This document shows, piece after piece, positions 1-8,394 of a stretch of 64,000 nucleotides of DNA. Numbering within the stretch: position 1 is the stretch's first letter; the number at the start of each line of letters is the position of its first letter. A model generated the notes under the pieces. The model searched no databases and was not told the origin of the DNA. It saw only the letters and a program-made list of their open reading frames with translations. This DNA is from RHKX01 sp963745755 (GTDB lineage: Bacteria > Actinomycetota > Thermoleophilia > Solirubrobacterales > 70-9): positions 434,001 through 498,000 of the forward strand of contig CAVUYP010000001.1 of NCBI GenBank assembly GCA_963745755.1, written 5' to 3'. The position numbers were made by a program, and so were the translations under genes.

Positions 1-582
1 TCCTACGAGAGCTGCGACGTGCGCATCGTCGAGGCCGGCGACCTGACCGCGGCCGGCGATCCGATCACGATCGAGGCCGCGATCGAGGTCGGCAACATCT
101 TCAAGCTCGGTAGCCGCTACTCGGAGCCGCTCGGCGCCACCTACCTGGATCCCGAAGGTGTCGAGCGGCCGATCGTGATGGGCAGCTACGGGATCGGTCC
201 GGCGCGAATCGTCGCCGCCGCGGTCGAGCAGCGCGCCGACGAGCTCGGCATCTGCTGGCCGCCCGCGATCGCGCCCTGGCAGGTCCACATCTGCGCGCTC
301 GGCAAGGGCGGCGACGAGGTCGCGGCGGCCGCCGACGAGCTCTACGACGCCCTCTGCGAGGCCGGGATCGAGACGTTGCTCGACGACCGGCCCGGCGCCG
401 GCGCCGGCGAGAAGCTGACCGACGCCGAGCTGGTCGGCTGCCCGCTGCGGATCACGGTCGGCAAGCGCGGGATCGCAGACGGGGTCGTCGAGGCGAGGAC
501 GCGGGCCGGTGGGGAGGAGGAGCGGATCCCGCTCGCCGAGGCGCCGGCGCGCGCCCGCGCGATCCTCGAAGGGATCGGCTGA
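1..582 (+). CDS. proS: Prolyl-tRNA synthetase, C-terminal part (gene starts before the window)
   Basis: Charges tRNA-Pro with proline in the cytoplasm. The reading frame is open from base 1, so the N-terminal catalytic half is outside the window. What remains shows class II motif 3 context (EVGNIFKLGSRYSEPLGA, then MGSYGIGPARIVAA) and an anticodon-binding domain from about window residue 90 (WQVHICALGKGG through the KLTDAELVGCPLRITVGKR stretch). This is the bacterial-type ProS arrangement. The stop at 580-582 lies 4 bases before the next start, so it is probably co-transcribed with the pgsA-like gene. Assignment is secure; only the length is unknown. Confidence 0.96.
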   Translation, partial: SYESCDVRIVEAGDLTAAGDPITIEAAIEVGNIFKLGSRYSEPLGATYLDPEGVERPIVMGSYGIGPARIVAAAVEQRADELGICWPPAIAPWQVHICALGKGGDEVAAAADELYDALCEAGIETLLDDRPGAGAGEKLTDAELVGCPLRITVGKRGIADGVVEARTRAGGEEERIPLAEAPARARAILEGIG

Positions 583-586
583 TCCC

Positions 587-1261
587 GTGGGCTCCGAGGG
601 GAAGCGCCGTGCCCTCTCCCGTCGCCGCCTGTTCGGCATCGATCGCTCCGGCCCCGAGCCGCCGCAGACCCGGGCCGGCCAGCCGCTGCGGCCGTTCACG
701 CTCCCGAACCTGATCGGCTACGTCAGGCTTGCGGCGATTCCGGTCTTCCTCGTGATCGCCTTCGGCTCCGGCGACGGCCGCGATGCGGTCGCGTCGGTGA
801 TCTTCCTGGCGATCGCCCTCGGCGACCTGATCGACGGCTTCGTCGCCCGCGCGACCGGCCAGTACAGCCGGCTCGGGGCGCTGCTCGACCCGGTCGTCGA
901 CCGGCTCACGATCCTCGCCGGTGCCGCCGTCTGCTGGAACTTCGAGCTGCTGCCGCGGGTCGCGATCGCCCTCCTCGCCGTCCGCGAGCTGACGACGCTC
1001 GGCCTCGCCCGCTACGGGCTGCGGCACGGCGTCGACCTGGAGATCACCTGGGTCGGCAGGATCGCGGTGTTCCTGATCATGGGCGGGATCTTCTGGTCGA
1101 TGGTCGTCGATTGGGCGATCATCGAGATCGGATTCTGCGTCGGCGTCGGCCTGTCGATCTTCGCGACGATCCTCTACGTCCGCGACGCCGTCGAGCGGAC
1201 CCGGGCGCTCCGCGCCGGCGGGGAACGGGGTGCAGTCCGCCGTTCAACCTTCAAGTTCTGA
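587..1261 (+). CDS. pgsA: CDP-alcohol phosphatidyltransferase (PgsA-like)
   Basis: Integral membrane enzyme that transfers a phosphatidyl group from CDP-diacylglycerol to an alcohol, most likely glycerol-3-phosphate or an inositol phosphate. The family signature is complete: DG-x2-AR-x8-G-x3-D-x3-D in DLIDGFVARATGQYSRLGAL followed by LDPVVDR. Several hydrophobic helices surround it. I chose the GTG at 587, four bases after the proS stop; a longer frame reaches back into proS but that part is low-complexity basic shadow. About 224 residues, normal for the family. Its position upstream of garA/ftsR-like genes resembles the mycobacterial pgsA2-garA neighbourhood. The exact alcohol substrate cannot be read from the sequence. 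Confidence 0.9.
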   Translation: MGSEGKRRALSRRRLFGIDRSGPEPPQTRAGQPLRPFTLPNLIGYVRLAAIPVFLVIAFGSGDGRDAVASVIFLAIALGDLIDGFVARATGQYSRLGALLDPVVDRLTILAGAAVCWNFELLPRVAIALLAVRELTTLGLARYGLRHGVDLEITWVGRIAVFLIMGGIFWSMVVDWAIIEIGFCVGVGLSIFATILYVRDAVERTRALRAGGERGAVRRSTFKF

Positions 1262-1289
1262 TTGACCCTTCGGGTCGCCCGCCTATAAT
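1262..1289 (+). promoter_or_regulatory. Sigma-70-type promoter for the rsiG-like/garA/ftsR unit, with overlapping hairpin
   Basis: TTGACC at 1262-1267 and a perfect TATAAT at 1284-1289 are separated by 16 bases, directly after the pgsA stop codon. This is the closest match to the vegetative consensus noticed in the window. An inverted repeat GACCC-TTC-GGGTC (1264-1276) covers the -35 box and could act as an operator or as a weak end signal for pgsA; there is no T-tract. The expected leader to the first start codon is about 55 bases. Confidence 0.8.
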
Positions 1290-1349
1290 CGCTTCTCGCC
1301 GGTGATTACGGCCGGCTCCCTGCGACGGCAACGAAAGTTTGGGTGAGTG

Positions 1350-1607
1350 ATGGACGAGACGTTTCCCGACATCGGCGCGATGAGCGACGTGGAGCTGAAG
1401 GAGATGATCGACGAGTTGACGCGCGAGGAACGGGATGTCTCCTACCGGCGGCGGATGCTGCACGGCAAGATCGACATCCTCCGCGCCGAGCTGGTCAACC
1501 GGCTGCGCACGAATCGTGAGTCAGGGGACGCGCTGATCAGCGGCGCCGACGTCGAGAAGCTCTCCGACATCCTCGCCGGCAGGGTCACCGGGGAAGAGGG
1601 GATCTAG
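1350..1607 (+). CDS. RsiG-like small protein with a single c-di-GMP-binding-type motif
   Basis: An 85-residue, largely helical, charged protein with no membrane segment. Residues 27-42 read E-RDV-S-YR-R-RML-H-GKI-D, matching the RsiG signature E(X)3S(X)2R(X)3Q(X)3D except that His38 replaces Gln. In Streptomyces, RsiG is a c-di-GMP-armed anti-sigma factor for WhiG and carries two such motifs; the Rubrobacter homologue carries one and works as a dimer. Here only one copy is visible, so dimerisation is inferred. ATG 1350 is preferred; a GTG at 1347 is in frame. The garA-like gene begins 7 bases after the stop, and the strong promoter lies just upstream. No WhiG-type sigma gene is in the window. 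Confidence 0.72.
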   Translation: MDETFPDIGAMSDVELKEMIDELTREERDVSYRRRMLHGKIDILRAELVNRLRTNRESGDALISGADVEKLSDILAGRVTGEEGI

Positions 1608-1614
1608 GGCGGCG

Positions 1615-2085
1615 ATGGCCCTGCACTGCCACGAATGCGGCTTCGTCAACGACGAGGGGGCCAACTACTGCCAGAAGTGCGGCGCCTACCTGGGTCGCTC
1701 CGAGGGCACCGAGGAGCCGTCGACGCTCACCTACAAGATCGCCGAGACCGGCGACTTCCAGCCGATCGACATCGAGGAGATGGTCGAGGAGGAGGGGGCG
1801 GCGCTGGTGATCCGCTCCGGCGGCGGCCGCTCCGGTGAGAGCTTCGCCGTCGACCAGGACCGGATGAGCATCGGCCGCACCCCCGATGCGCCGATCTTTC
1901 TCGACGACGTGACGGTCTCCCGCAACCACGCCCTGCTGGTCCGGCGCCGCGACGGCCTCTACATCGACGACCTCGGTTCGCTGAACGGCACCTACGTCAA
2001 CCGCCACCGGATCGAATCGCATCTGCTCGATGACGGGGACGAGATCCAGATCGGCAAATTCAAGCTCGGCTACCTGGAGCGCTGA
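1615..2085 (+). CDS. garA: Zinc-ribbon FHA-domain protein, GarA/OdhI-like
   Basis: 156-residue cytoplasmic signalling protein. Residues 1-25 form a zinc ribbon (CHEC and CQKC pairs). Residues about 65-156 form a forkhead-associated domain with the usual landmarks: SIGRT, SRNHA, and NGTYVN. In actinobacteria GarA/OdhI is phosphorylated by Ser/Thr kinases and then inhibits 2-oxoglutarate-using enzymes; GarA itself lacks a zinc ribbon, so this is a variant architecture. The next gene, ftsR-like, starts 2 bases after the stop, the same order as in mycobacteria and corynebacteria. The linker contains Thr residues (STLTYK) but I cannot assign a phosphosite. Confidence 0.85.
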   Translation: MALHCHECGFVNDEGANYCQKCGAYLGRSEGTEEPSTLTYKIAETGDFQPIDIEEMVEEEGAALVIRSGGGRSGESFAVDQDRMSIGRTPDAPIFLDDVTVSRNHALLVRRRDGLYIDDLGSLNGTYVNRHRIESHLLDDGDEIQIGKFKLGYLER

Positions 2086-2087
2086 TC

Positions 2088-2829
2088 ATGGAACCAGCGA
2101 CGAAGCCGGCGGCGAGAACCGGCGAGGCGCGGGACTCGCGGCCCCGCAAGGCGCTGACGATCGGTGCCGTCTGCAAGGTCCTCGGCCAGGAGTTCGACGA
2201 CATCTCGATCTCGAAGATCCGCTACCTCGAGGATCAGAAGCTGCTGACCCCGCGTCGCACCCGCGGCGGCTACCGGCTCTACAGCCAGGCCGACGTCGAG
2301 CAGCTGCGGGCGATCCTGCGGATGCAGCGCGACGAGTTCCTGCCGCTTCGCGTGATCCGTCAGGAGCTCGCCGCCGGCAAGATCGGCGGCGAGCGCGATC
2401 GCGGCGTTCGCGCCGCCGCGAGCCGGCGGGCGATGACCCTCGAGGAACCCGACGAGTGGATCAGCTTCGACGACGTCCTCGAGCAGACCGGAGCGGCGCC
2501 GGAGCTGATCCGCGAGCTCGAGGACTACGGGATCGTCCAGCCGAAGCAGCGCAACGGCATCGAAGATCTTCGACGAGACCGACGTCGAGATCGTCCGCGC
2601 CGCGACCGAGCTGGCCCGGTTCGGGGTCGGCGGCCGCAACCTTCGGGTCTTCCGCACCTCGGCCGACCGCGAGTCGGCTCTGCTCGAGCAGCTGATGGCC
2701 CCGTCGCTGCGCTCGCGCAGCCCCGCCCGCCGCAAGGAGGCGATCGAGAGCCTCGAGGGCCTGGCCGCCACCTGCACGCAGCTCAAGCATCTGCTGCTCG
2801 TCCGCGACCTCAGGCGCCTGCGCGGCTGA
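2088..2829 (+). CDS. ftsR: MerR-family regulator, FtsR-like (frame broken near 2560)
   Basis: DNA-binding regulator. Residues about 22-100 form a MerR winged helix (LTIGAVCKVL, then SKIRYLEDQKLLTPRRT and GGYRLYSQADVEQLRAIL). In Corynebacterium the homologue beside odhI/garA controls ftsZ. The frame fails near 2560; one extra base there restores the family C-terminus, with KIFDETDVEIVRAATELARF and later LLEQLMAPSLR, ending at TGA 2827-2829. The break is best read as a sequence error because both halves are well conserved. It overlaps nothing and is followed 7 bases later by an SRPBCC gene. Confidence 0.85.
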
Positions 2830-2836
2830 AGCTCGC

Positions 2837-3322
2837 ATGCCGACGGTCGCCCGGAGCCGCGTGATCGGCGCGAGCGCGGCGTCGGTCTGGTCGCTGATCG
2901 CCGATCCCCACAACCTGCCGCGCTGGTGGCCGGAGACGAACCGGGTCGAGGACGTCGACGGCGCCGCCGGGCGCCCGCCGCAGCCGTTTCACGCAGGTGA
3001 TGAAGACCAGCAAGGGCCGCACGGTCCGGGCCGACTTCCGCTGCACGGCTGCCACGGCGGCGCAGCGGATCGTCTGGGAGCAGGAGCTCGAGGGCACTCC
3101 CTTCGAGGGCTTCCTGCGCAGCGCCGAGCTCGAGGTACGGCTCGATGACGGTGAGCAGAGCGGGGGAGAGCACCGTGGTGATCGAGGCCCGGCGGCGACT
3201 GCGGGGCATGTCCCGGCTAGGCTCGGTGATGATGAGAAGGGCGACCGGACGCACCCTGAACGACGCACTGGACGGGATCGAGCGCGCTCTCGGCCCGCGG
3301 CGGCGGCCGCGGCGCCCGATGA
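2837..3322 (+). CDS. SRPBCC-family (polyketide-cyclase-like) protein, frame broken 2-3 times
   Basis: The N-terminus (ARSRVIGASAASVWSLIADP, then NLPRWWPETNRVEDV) is typical of START/SRPBCC lipid- or ligand-binding proteins. The continuation lies in two further frames: VMKTSKGRTVRADFRC from about 2995, and VVIEARRRLRGMSRLGS from about 3170. Each change is explained by one extra base. A third extra base near 3300 would end the gene at TGA 3320-3322, overlapping the ATG of the oxidase (ATGA). About 160 residues after correction. The ligand is unknown. The stop is inferred, so the end coordinate is uncertain. Confidence 0.65.
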
Positions 3323-4966
3323 CTCCGACGCAGGGAGCTGCTGCGTCGCGACGCCGCCTACGACCGCTGGGGAGAGGTCGGCGACGGCGGCGAGCTCGGC
3401 GCCGCGGCAGAGGCGATGCTCAGCGAGCGGATCGGCGCCGGCGAGCCGCTCGAGTCGGTGCCGCTCGAGGCGGTGCAGATCGCCGCCGCCGGCGCCGATC
3501 CCGGAGGCGGTCGTCGCCGCTGCGGGCGGCGACGATGCGGTCAGCACCGACGACGAGGATCGGATCCGCCATGCGGCCGGCAAGGGGTACCCGGACCTGA
3601 TCCGGATGCGCCGGGGCCGGATCGAGAGCGCCCCCGACGCGGTCCTCGCGCCGCCCGACGCCGCTCACGTCGCTGCCGTGCTCGCCGCCTGCGCCGCCGC
3701 CGGTGTGGCCGTCGTCCCGTTCGGCGGCGGCACCAGCGTCGTCGGCGGGGTCGAGCCGGAGCGCGGCCGCTTCGATCGCCTCGTCGCGCTCGACCTGACG
3801 GCGCTTCGCGGACCGCCGAGGTCGACCCGGTCTCGATGACGGCGCGGCTCGGCCCCGGTCTGCGCGGCCCCGAGGCCGAGGCGCTGCTCAACTCCGAGGG
3901 CTTCACCCTCGGTCACTTCCCGCAGTCGTACCGTTACGCGACGATCGGCTGGTTACGCGGCGACGCGGTCGGCCGGTCAGTCCTCGAGCGGCTACGGGCG
4001 CTTCGACGCGGTCGCCGAGCGAGATCGAGCTGACCAGCCCCGCCGGCACGATCCGCACGCTGCAGACGCCGCACACGGCCGCAGGACCGTGCCTGCGCGA
4101 GCTGGTGCTCGGCTCGGAGGGGATCTTCGGCGTGATCACCGACGTCGGCGTCCGGATCAGGCCGCTGCCGGAGCGCAAGCGCTACGAGGGCTGGTTCGCT
4201 CCCGAGCTTCCGGCGCCGGCATCGCGATCGTCGCGCAACCTCGCCCAGGGCGGCGCCCTGCCCGACGTCGTCCGCCTCTCCGATCGCGAGGAGACGCGGG
4301 TCTCGCTGGCGATGTCGGGGCTTGCCGGGGCGAGGAAGCGCGCCCTCGACGCCTACCTGGGGCTCCGCGGCCGACCGGACGGCTGCATGCTGATCGTCGG
4401 CTGGGAGGGCGAGCGCGAGGACGTCGAGCGGCGCCGCCAGCTCTCGCGGCGGCTGCTGCGCGCCGGCGGCGCCGTTCCGCTCGGCAACTCGCCAGGCAAC
4501 TCCTGGGCGCACGGGCGCTTCGAGGGCCCGCACCTCCGTGACCTGCTGATCGACCGCGGGATCCTCGTCGAGACGCTCGAGACGTCGCACACCTATGCCC
4601 GCATCGACGAGCTCCATGCCGCGGTCGAGCGCGGCGCTCGCGGGCGCGATCGGGGCGGACGGATCGGCCGGCATCGTCATGTGCCACGTCTCCCACGTCT
4701 ACCGCGACGGTGCCAGCCTCTACTTCACGTTCCTGACCCCGGCCCGCACCGGCGCCGAGATCGAGCAGTGGCGCGAGCTGAAGCGTGCTGCCTGCGACGC
4801 GATCGTCGCCACCGGCGGGACGATCACCCACCATCACGCCGTCGGCCGCGACCACGCCCCCTACATGGCGGCCGAGATCGGCGAGCTCGGAATCGAGACC
4901 CTGCTGGCGGTCAAGGAGCAGCTCGATCCGGCCGGGATCATGAACCCGGGCAAGCTGGTCGGATAG
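3319..4966 (+). CDS. FAD-binding oxidase, alkyl-DHAP synthase-like (at least six frame breaks)
   Basis: Flavoprotein of the vanillyl-alcohol-oxidase (FAD_binding_4) superfamily, close to alkylglycerone-phosphate synthase. The FAD-binding core is clear (AGVAVVPFGGGTSVVGGVEP near 3700; SAGQSSSGYGRFDA near 3990; LVLGSEGIFGVITDVGVR near 4110), and the family C-terminus ends at EQLDPAGIMNPGKLVG. The frame changes near 3333, 3495, 3812, 3952, 4018 and 4630, and possibly twice more near 4215. Most are extra bases. Restored length is about 548 residues, normal for the family. An ether-lipid role is suggested by family only. The density of indels with conserved motifs intact argues for sequence error. 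Confidence 0.82.
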
Positions 4967-5018
4967 CTCCGGCGGAATGCTCCGCTTCGCGTCCGCTTCC
5001 GCCGGTCGGCCGCGCTGA

Positions 5019-6017
5019 CTACTTCTTGCCCTGCTTGTCCTTGACCAGGGGGATGTCGCCGGAGGCGAGCTCGTCGCCGACGAAGGGCAGGATCGGGACC
5101 TTCTGCTTGGTCGCCTTCTTGATCTCCGATTGCAGGCCGGCGATCGAGGTCGCCGAGACCCGCACCGAGCGGGCCTGGTTGCCGACCGCGACGGCGATCG
5201 GGGTCGGCACCGAGAGGCGTCCCGAGAAGCCGCCGTTCGGATCGGCCTGGAGGCGGTCGATCGGGTATCCGGCGCTGTCGCCGACCATCAGCCAGACGAG
5301 GTAGGACTGCTTGTCGGAGAGGTTCGGGTCGAGGCCCTGGACGTCGACGTCGACGTAGAGCTGCTCGTTGGAGACGAGCCCGAAGACCGCCTTGCCGGCG
5401 ACGCCGCTGCCGCCGACCGGCCGCAGCCGCACGGTCGTGATGTTCTCCTGGTCGGCCGTCGTCGAGGTGTCGGTGCCGGCGGCGGCGCTGGAGCTCGAAT
5501 CGTCGCCGGAGAAGACGCCGGCGATCGCGAGGACCGCGAAGACGAGGATCACGGCGAGCGCCGCCAGGGCGGCGATCAGCTTGCCGCTGTGGCCCCCGGG
5601 GGCCTCGCCGTCCGGGCTCGCCGCCGGCCCAGCGGCGGGCTCCGGCGCCGCGGCCGTGTCGGGGAGGGCCGCCCTGCGGCGCTTGCCGCGCGGCTCGGGG
5701 AGGTTGGGCTGGCGGGCGTCGGGGGCGACCACGGCGAGGCCGGTCTGGATCCGCCGGGCGAGGTCGAGAGTGGCGGGGTCGCCCTGCAGATGACGGATCG
5801 CGTCGGCGCGGCCGATCGGATCGGCCTGGCCGAGCAGGAAGTCGGTGAGGCCGACCTCGGCGTCGGGATCGGAGCCGCCGATCTCGGCCAGCGCCGCCCG
5901 GGCGCGCTCGCGGACTTCATCGGCGGTGCCGCCGAGCAGGCCGGCGATGTCCTCATAGCTCTGTCCGCGCTCGCAGAGCAGCTGCAGCAGCGCGCGTTGG
6001 TCCCCTTGCAATGGCAT
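5019..6017 (-). CDS. Membrane protein with sigma-region-4-like N-terminus and RskA-like C-terminus
   Basis: 332 residues in three parts. Residues about 8-45 resemble the helix-turn-helix of sigma factor region 4 (LLQLLCERGQSYEDIAGLLG). Residues about 148-172 form one membrane helix (LIAALAALAVILVFAVLAI). The C-terminal about 140 residues, expected outside the membrane, look like the extracellular domain of anti-sigma K-type proteins (YLVWLMVGDSAGYPIDRL, FSGRLSVPTP). The linker is Ala/Pro-rich and the juxtamembrane segment Ser/Thr-rich. No sigma region 2 is present, so it is not a complete sigma factor. A membrane-tethered regulator is an inference. It is convergent with the oxidase and divergent from the thioesterase. 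Confidence 0.6.
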   Translation of the reverse strand: MPLQGDQRALLQLLCERGQSYEDIAGLLGGTADEVRERARAALAEIGGSDPDAEVGLTDFLLGQADPIGRADAIRHLQGDPATLDLARRIQTGLAVVAPDARQPNLPEPRGKRRRAALPDTAAAPEPAAGPAASPDGEAPGGHSGKLIAALAALAVILVFAVLAIAGVFSGDDSSSSAAAGTDTSTTADQENITTVRLRPVGGSGVAGKAVFGLVSNEQLYVDVDVQGLDPNLSDKQSYLVWLMVGDSAGYPIDRLQADPNGGFSGRLSVPTPIAVAVGNQARSVRVSATSIAGLQSEIKKATKQKVPILPFVGDELASGDIPLVKDKQGKK

Positions 6018-6085
6018 CGGGGAAGCCTATGCAACGGCGGACATGGGCGGTACGGGACGAGCCGCGCCAGCCGCGCGGCAGCGAA

Positions 6086-6091
6086 TAATCT
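6086..6091 (+). promoter_or_regulatory. Leaderless -10 box (TAATCT) of the thioesterase gene
   Basis: TAATCT ends 6 bases before the ATG at 6098, so the predicted transcription start coincides with the start codon. No Shine-Dalgarno sequence precedes the gene. Confidence 0.6.
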
Positions 6092-6097
6092 CCGTCC

Positions 6098-6496
6098 ATG
6101 GCGACCGAGGAGGAAGCGACGACGGCGGGCTCGATGGTCGAGGCCCTCGGCTTCGAGGGCTACGGGTTCGACGGCGAGGAGATCGCGACGCTGCGGATGC
6201 CGGTCCACGACGGCGTCAAGCAGCCGTTCGGGATCGTCCACGGCGGCGCCTTCGCCGCCCTCGCCGAGACCGTCTGCTCGCGGGCGACCTACGCAGCCGT
6301 AGCGCCGAAGCTGGCGATGGGGCAGGCCAACGAGTCGATCTTCATGCGCGCGGTCCGCTCCGGAACCGTCCACGCCCGCGCTCGCGCCCTCCATCGCGGC
6401 AGCACGAGCTGGGTCTGGGACGTCGAGATGCGCGACGACGACGATCGCCTCTGCGCGACCTCGCGGCTGATCATCGCCGTCAGGGAGATGCGCTAG
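6098..6496 (+). CDS. PaaI-type hotdog-fold thioesterase
   Basis: 132-residue hotdog-fold protein expected to hydrolyse acyl- or aryl-CoA thioesters. The central helix signature HGGAFAALAETVCSRA (residues about 48-63) carries the family HGG motif, followed by beta strands ending TSRLIIAVREM. Length is typical of the PaaI/YbgC-like group. The substrate cannot be deduced. The gene has no visible Shine-Dalgarno and a -10 box at 6086-6091, consistent with leaderless expression. It ends in a convergent gap holding a 45-bp palindromic element and a hairpin. Confidence 0.85.
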   Translation: MATEEEATTAGSMVEALGFEGYGFDGEEIATLRMPVHDGVKQPFGIVHGGAFAALAETVCSRATYAAVAPKLAMGQANESIFMRAVRSGTVHARARALHRGSTSWVWDVEMRDDDDRLCATSRLIIAVREMR

Positions 6497-6522
6497 CCGC
6501 CTGGATCGGCCACGTCGCCCGC

Positions 6523-6567
6523 CGAGTGTCGGGGACCTGCGAGATATCCGCAGAGATCCGACGCTCG
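6523..6567 (+). repeat. 45-bp palindromic intergenic element, copy A
   Basis: Outer arms CGAGTGTCGG and CCGACGCTCG flank a core TGCGAGATA-T-CCGCA. The same 45-bp layout occurs in inverse orientation at 46059-46103, with identical arms apart from one position and an identical core apart from one base. Here the single arm mismatch is a T opposite G, which pairs as U-G in RNA read from the + strand. The element sits between the convergent thioesterase and nadE genes and abuts the hairpin at 6567-6598. Confidence 0.75.
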
Positions 6568-6598
6568 CGTCCGGCCGGGACTCACGCCGGCCGGACGC
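6567..6598. terminator. Perfect 12-bp hairpin between convergent genes
   Basis: GCGTCCGGCCGG (6567-6578) and CCGGCCGGACGC (6587-6598) enclose an 8-base loop. It touches the nadE stop codon at 6598-6600. No T-tract follows on either strand, so a bidirectional termination or transcript-end role is inferred from position and stability only. Confidence 0.55.
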
Positions 6599-8291
6599 TA
6601 CCCGCGGAAGGAGTTCGTGATCGGCAGCCGCCGGTCGCGCCCGAAGGCCTTCGTCGTGATCTTGACTCCCGGCGGCGCCTGGCGGCGCTTGTACTCGGCG
6701 CGGTCGACGAGCCCGGCGACGCGAAGGGCGTCGGCGCGGCTCAGCCCCGACTCGACGAGGTCAGCGCGGCTGCCGTCCCCCTCGATGTAGGCGGCGAGGG
6801 CGGGGTCGAGGATCTCGTAGGGGGGCAGTGAGTCGGTGTCCTTCTGGTCGGGACGGAGCTCGGCCGACGGCGGACGCTCGATGACCGCCGCCGGGATCAG
6901 CTCACGTTCGGAGCGGGCGACGCGGTCGGCGACAGCTCGTAGACGAGCAGCTTCGGCACGTCCTTGATGACCGCGAAGCCGCCGGCCATGTCGCCGTAGA
7001 GGGTGGCGTATCCGACCGACATCTCCGACTTGTTACCGGTGCTGAGCGGTAGCCAGCCGAACTTGTTGGACAGCGCCATGACCAGGTTGCCGCGGATTCG
7101 CGCCTGCAGGTTCTCCTCGGCGGTCCCCGGCTCGGTGCCGGCGAAATGCGGCGCGAGCAGCTCGTCGTAGGCGGCCATGACGTGCTCGATCGGCAGGTCG
7201 ATCGTGGTCGCGCCGAGGTTGGCTCCGATGCTGCGGGCGTCGGCCTGGGTCTCGATGCTCGAGTGGGGGGAGGGCATGACGACGCAGGTGAGCCGCTCGC
7301 CGCCGAGCGCGTCGGCGGCGATCAGCGCGACGAGGGCGGAGTCGATGCCGCCGGAGAGGCCGAGGACGGCGTGCTCGAAGCCGTTCTTGGCGGCATAGTC
7401 GCCGAGCCCGGTGACGAGCGCCGCGTAGACCTCCTCGGCCGGCCCCTTGGTCGCCGCGATCCGGGCCGGCACCGGGTCGCGCTCGCCCTCGCCGGTGTGC
7501 AGCGCCGCCGTCACCGGCACCGGCGCCCTGGCGGCCGGCTCGCCGACCGGCAGCTCGAGATCGCAGATCAGCAGCTCCTCCTCGAACTGGGCGGCGCGGG
7601 CGATCGTCCGCCCGTGGGCGTCGACGACGAAGCTGTGGCCGTCGAAGACGAGCTCGTCCTGGCCGCCGACCATGTTGCACAGCGCGATCGCCGACCCGCA
7701 CTCCCGAGCCCGCTCGGAGACCATCTCCTCGCGCTCGATGCCCTTGAAGCGGTGGTAGGGGGAGGCCGATGCGTTGACGATCAACCGCGCCCCGGCGTCG
7801 GCCTCCTCCGAGCTCGGCGGGCCCGGAAGCCAGATGTCCTCGCAGACGGTCAGCCCGATCAGCGCCCCGTCGACGGTGAGCAGCTCGCCGACCGGTCCGG
7901 GATCGAAGTAGCGGCGCTCGTCGAAGACGCCGTAGTTGGGCAGGTGGATCTTCCGGTAGCGGGCGACGATCTGCCCGTCGGCGATAACCGCGAGGCCATT
8001 GTGGAGCGCGGCGTCGCGGACCGGGCAGCCGACCAGGGCGACGATCCCCTCGACCTGGGGGGCGAGCGCCTCCAGCGCCTCCTCGCAGGCGGCCAGGAAG
8101 TGCGGCTTCAGGAGCAGATCCTCGGGCGGATAGCCGCTGATCATCAGCTCCGGAAGGACGACCAGATCGGCCGATCGCTCGCGGGCGCGACCGATCCAGT
8201 CGGCCGCCAGCGCCGCGTTGGCGTCGACGTCGCCGACGGTCGGGTTCACCTGCGCGAGCGCCAGCCGCAGCTCGGTCCGGTCCGGGTCCAT
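6598..8291 (-). CDS. nadE: Glutamine-dependent NAD+ synthetase (one frame break near 6936)
   Basis: Last step of NAD+ synthesis: amidates deamido-NAD+ using ammonia released from glutamine. The N-terminal nitrilase-fold domain shows the Glu-Lys-Cys triad (VLPELMIS, YRKIHLPNY, LTVCEDIW). The C-terminal synthetase has the ATP pyrophosphatase loop LSGGIDSAL and the STGNKSEMSVGY motif. ATG 8291 is chosen; a -10-like GATAAT lies 7 bases upstream. The frame stops early after LLVYELSPT, but adding one base near 6936 yields the family tail with ELIPAAVIERPPSAELRPDQ, KDTDSLPPYE and ITNSFRG. Restored length is about 564 residues. The break is probably a sequence error. Confidence 0.93.
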
Positions 8292-8394
8292 GGAAGTGAT
8301 TATCTCGCCGACCGCTACAAGTGGGTGAAATCGGTGTTCTAGTGCCGAACCCGCTGCTACCGTGCTGCGGCCCACCCCGGAAGGAACCACCAGC

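Noticed and set aside
3145..4033. Several short separate genes between the FtsR-like gene and 4966
   Set aside because: Translating across the frame changes gives one SRPBCC protein and one FAD-linked oxidase with continuous conserved motifs.
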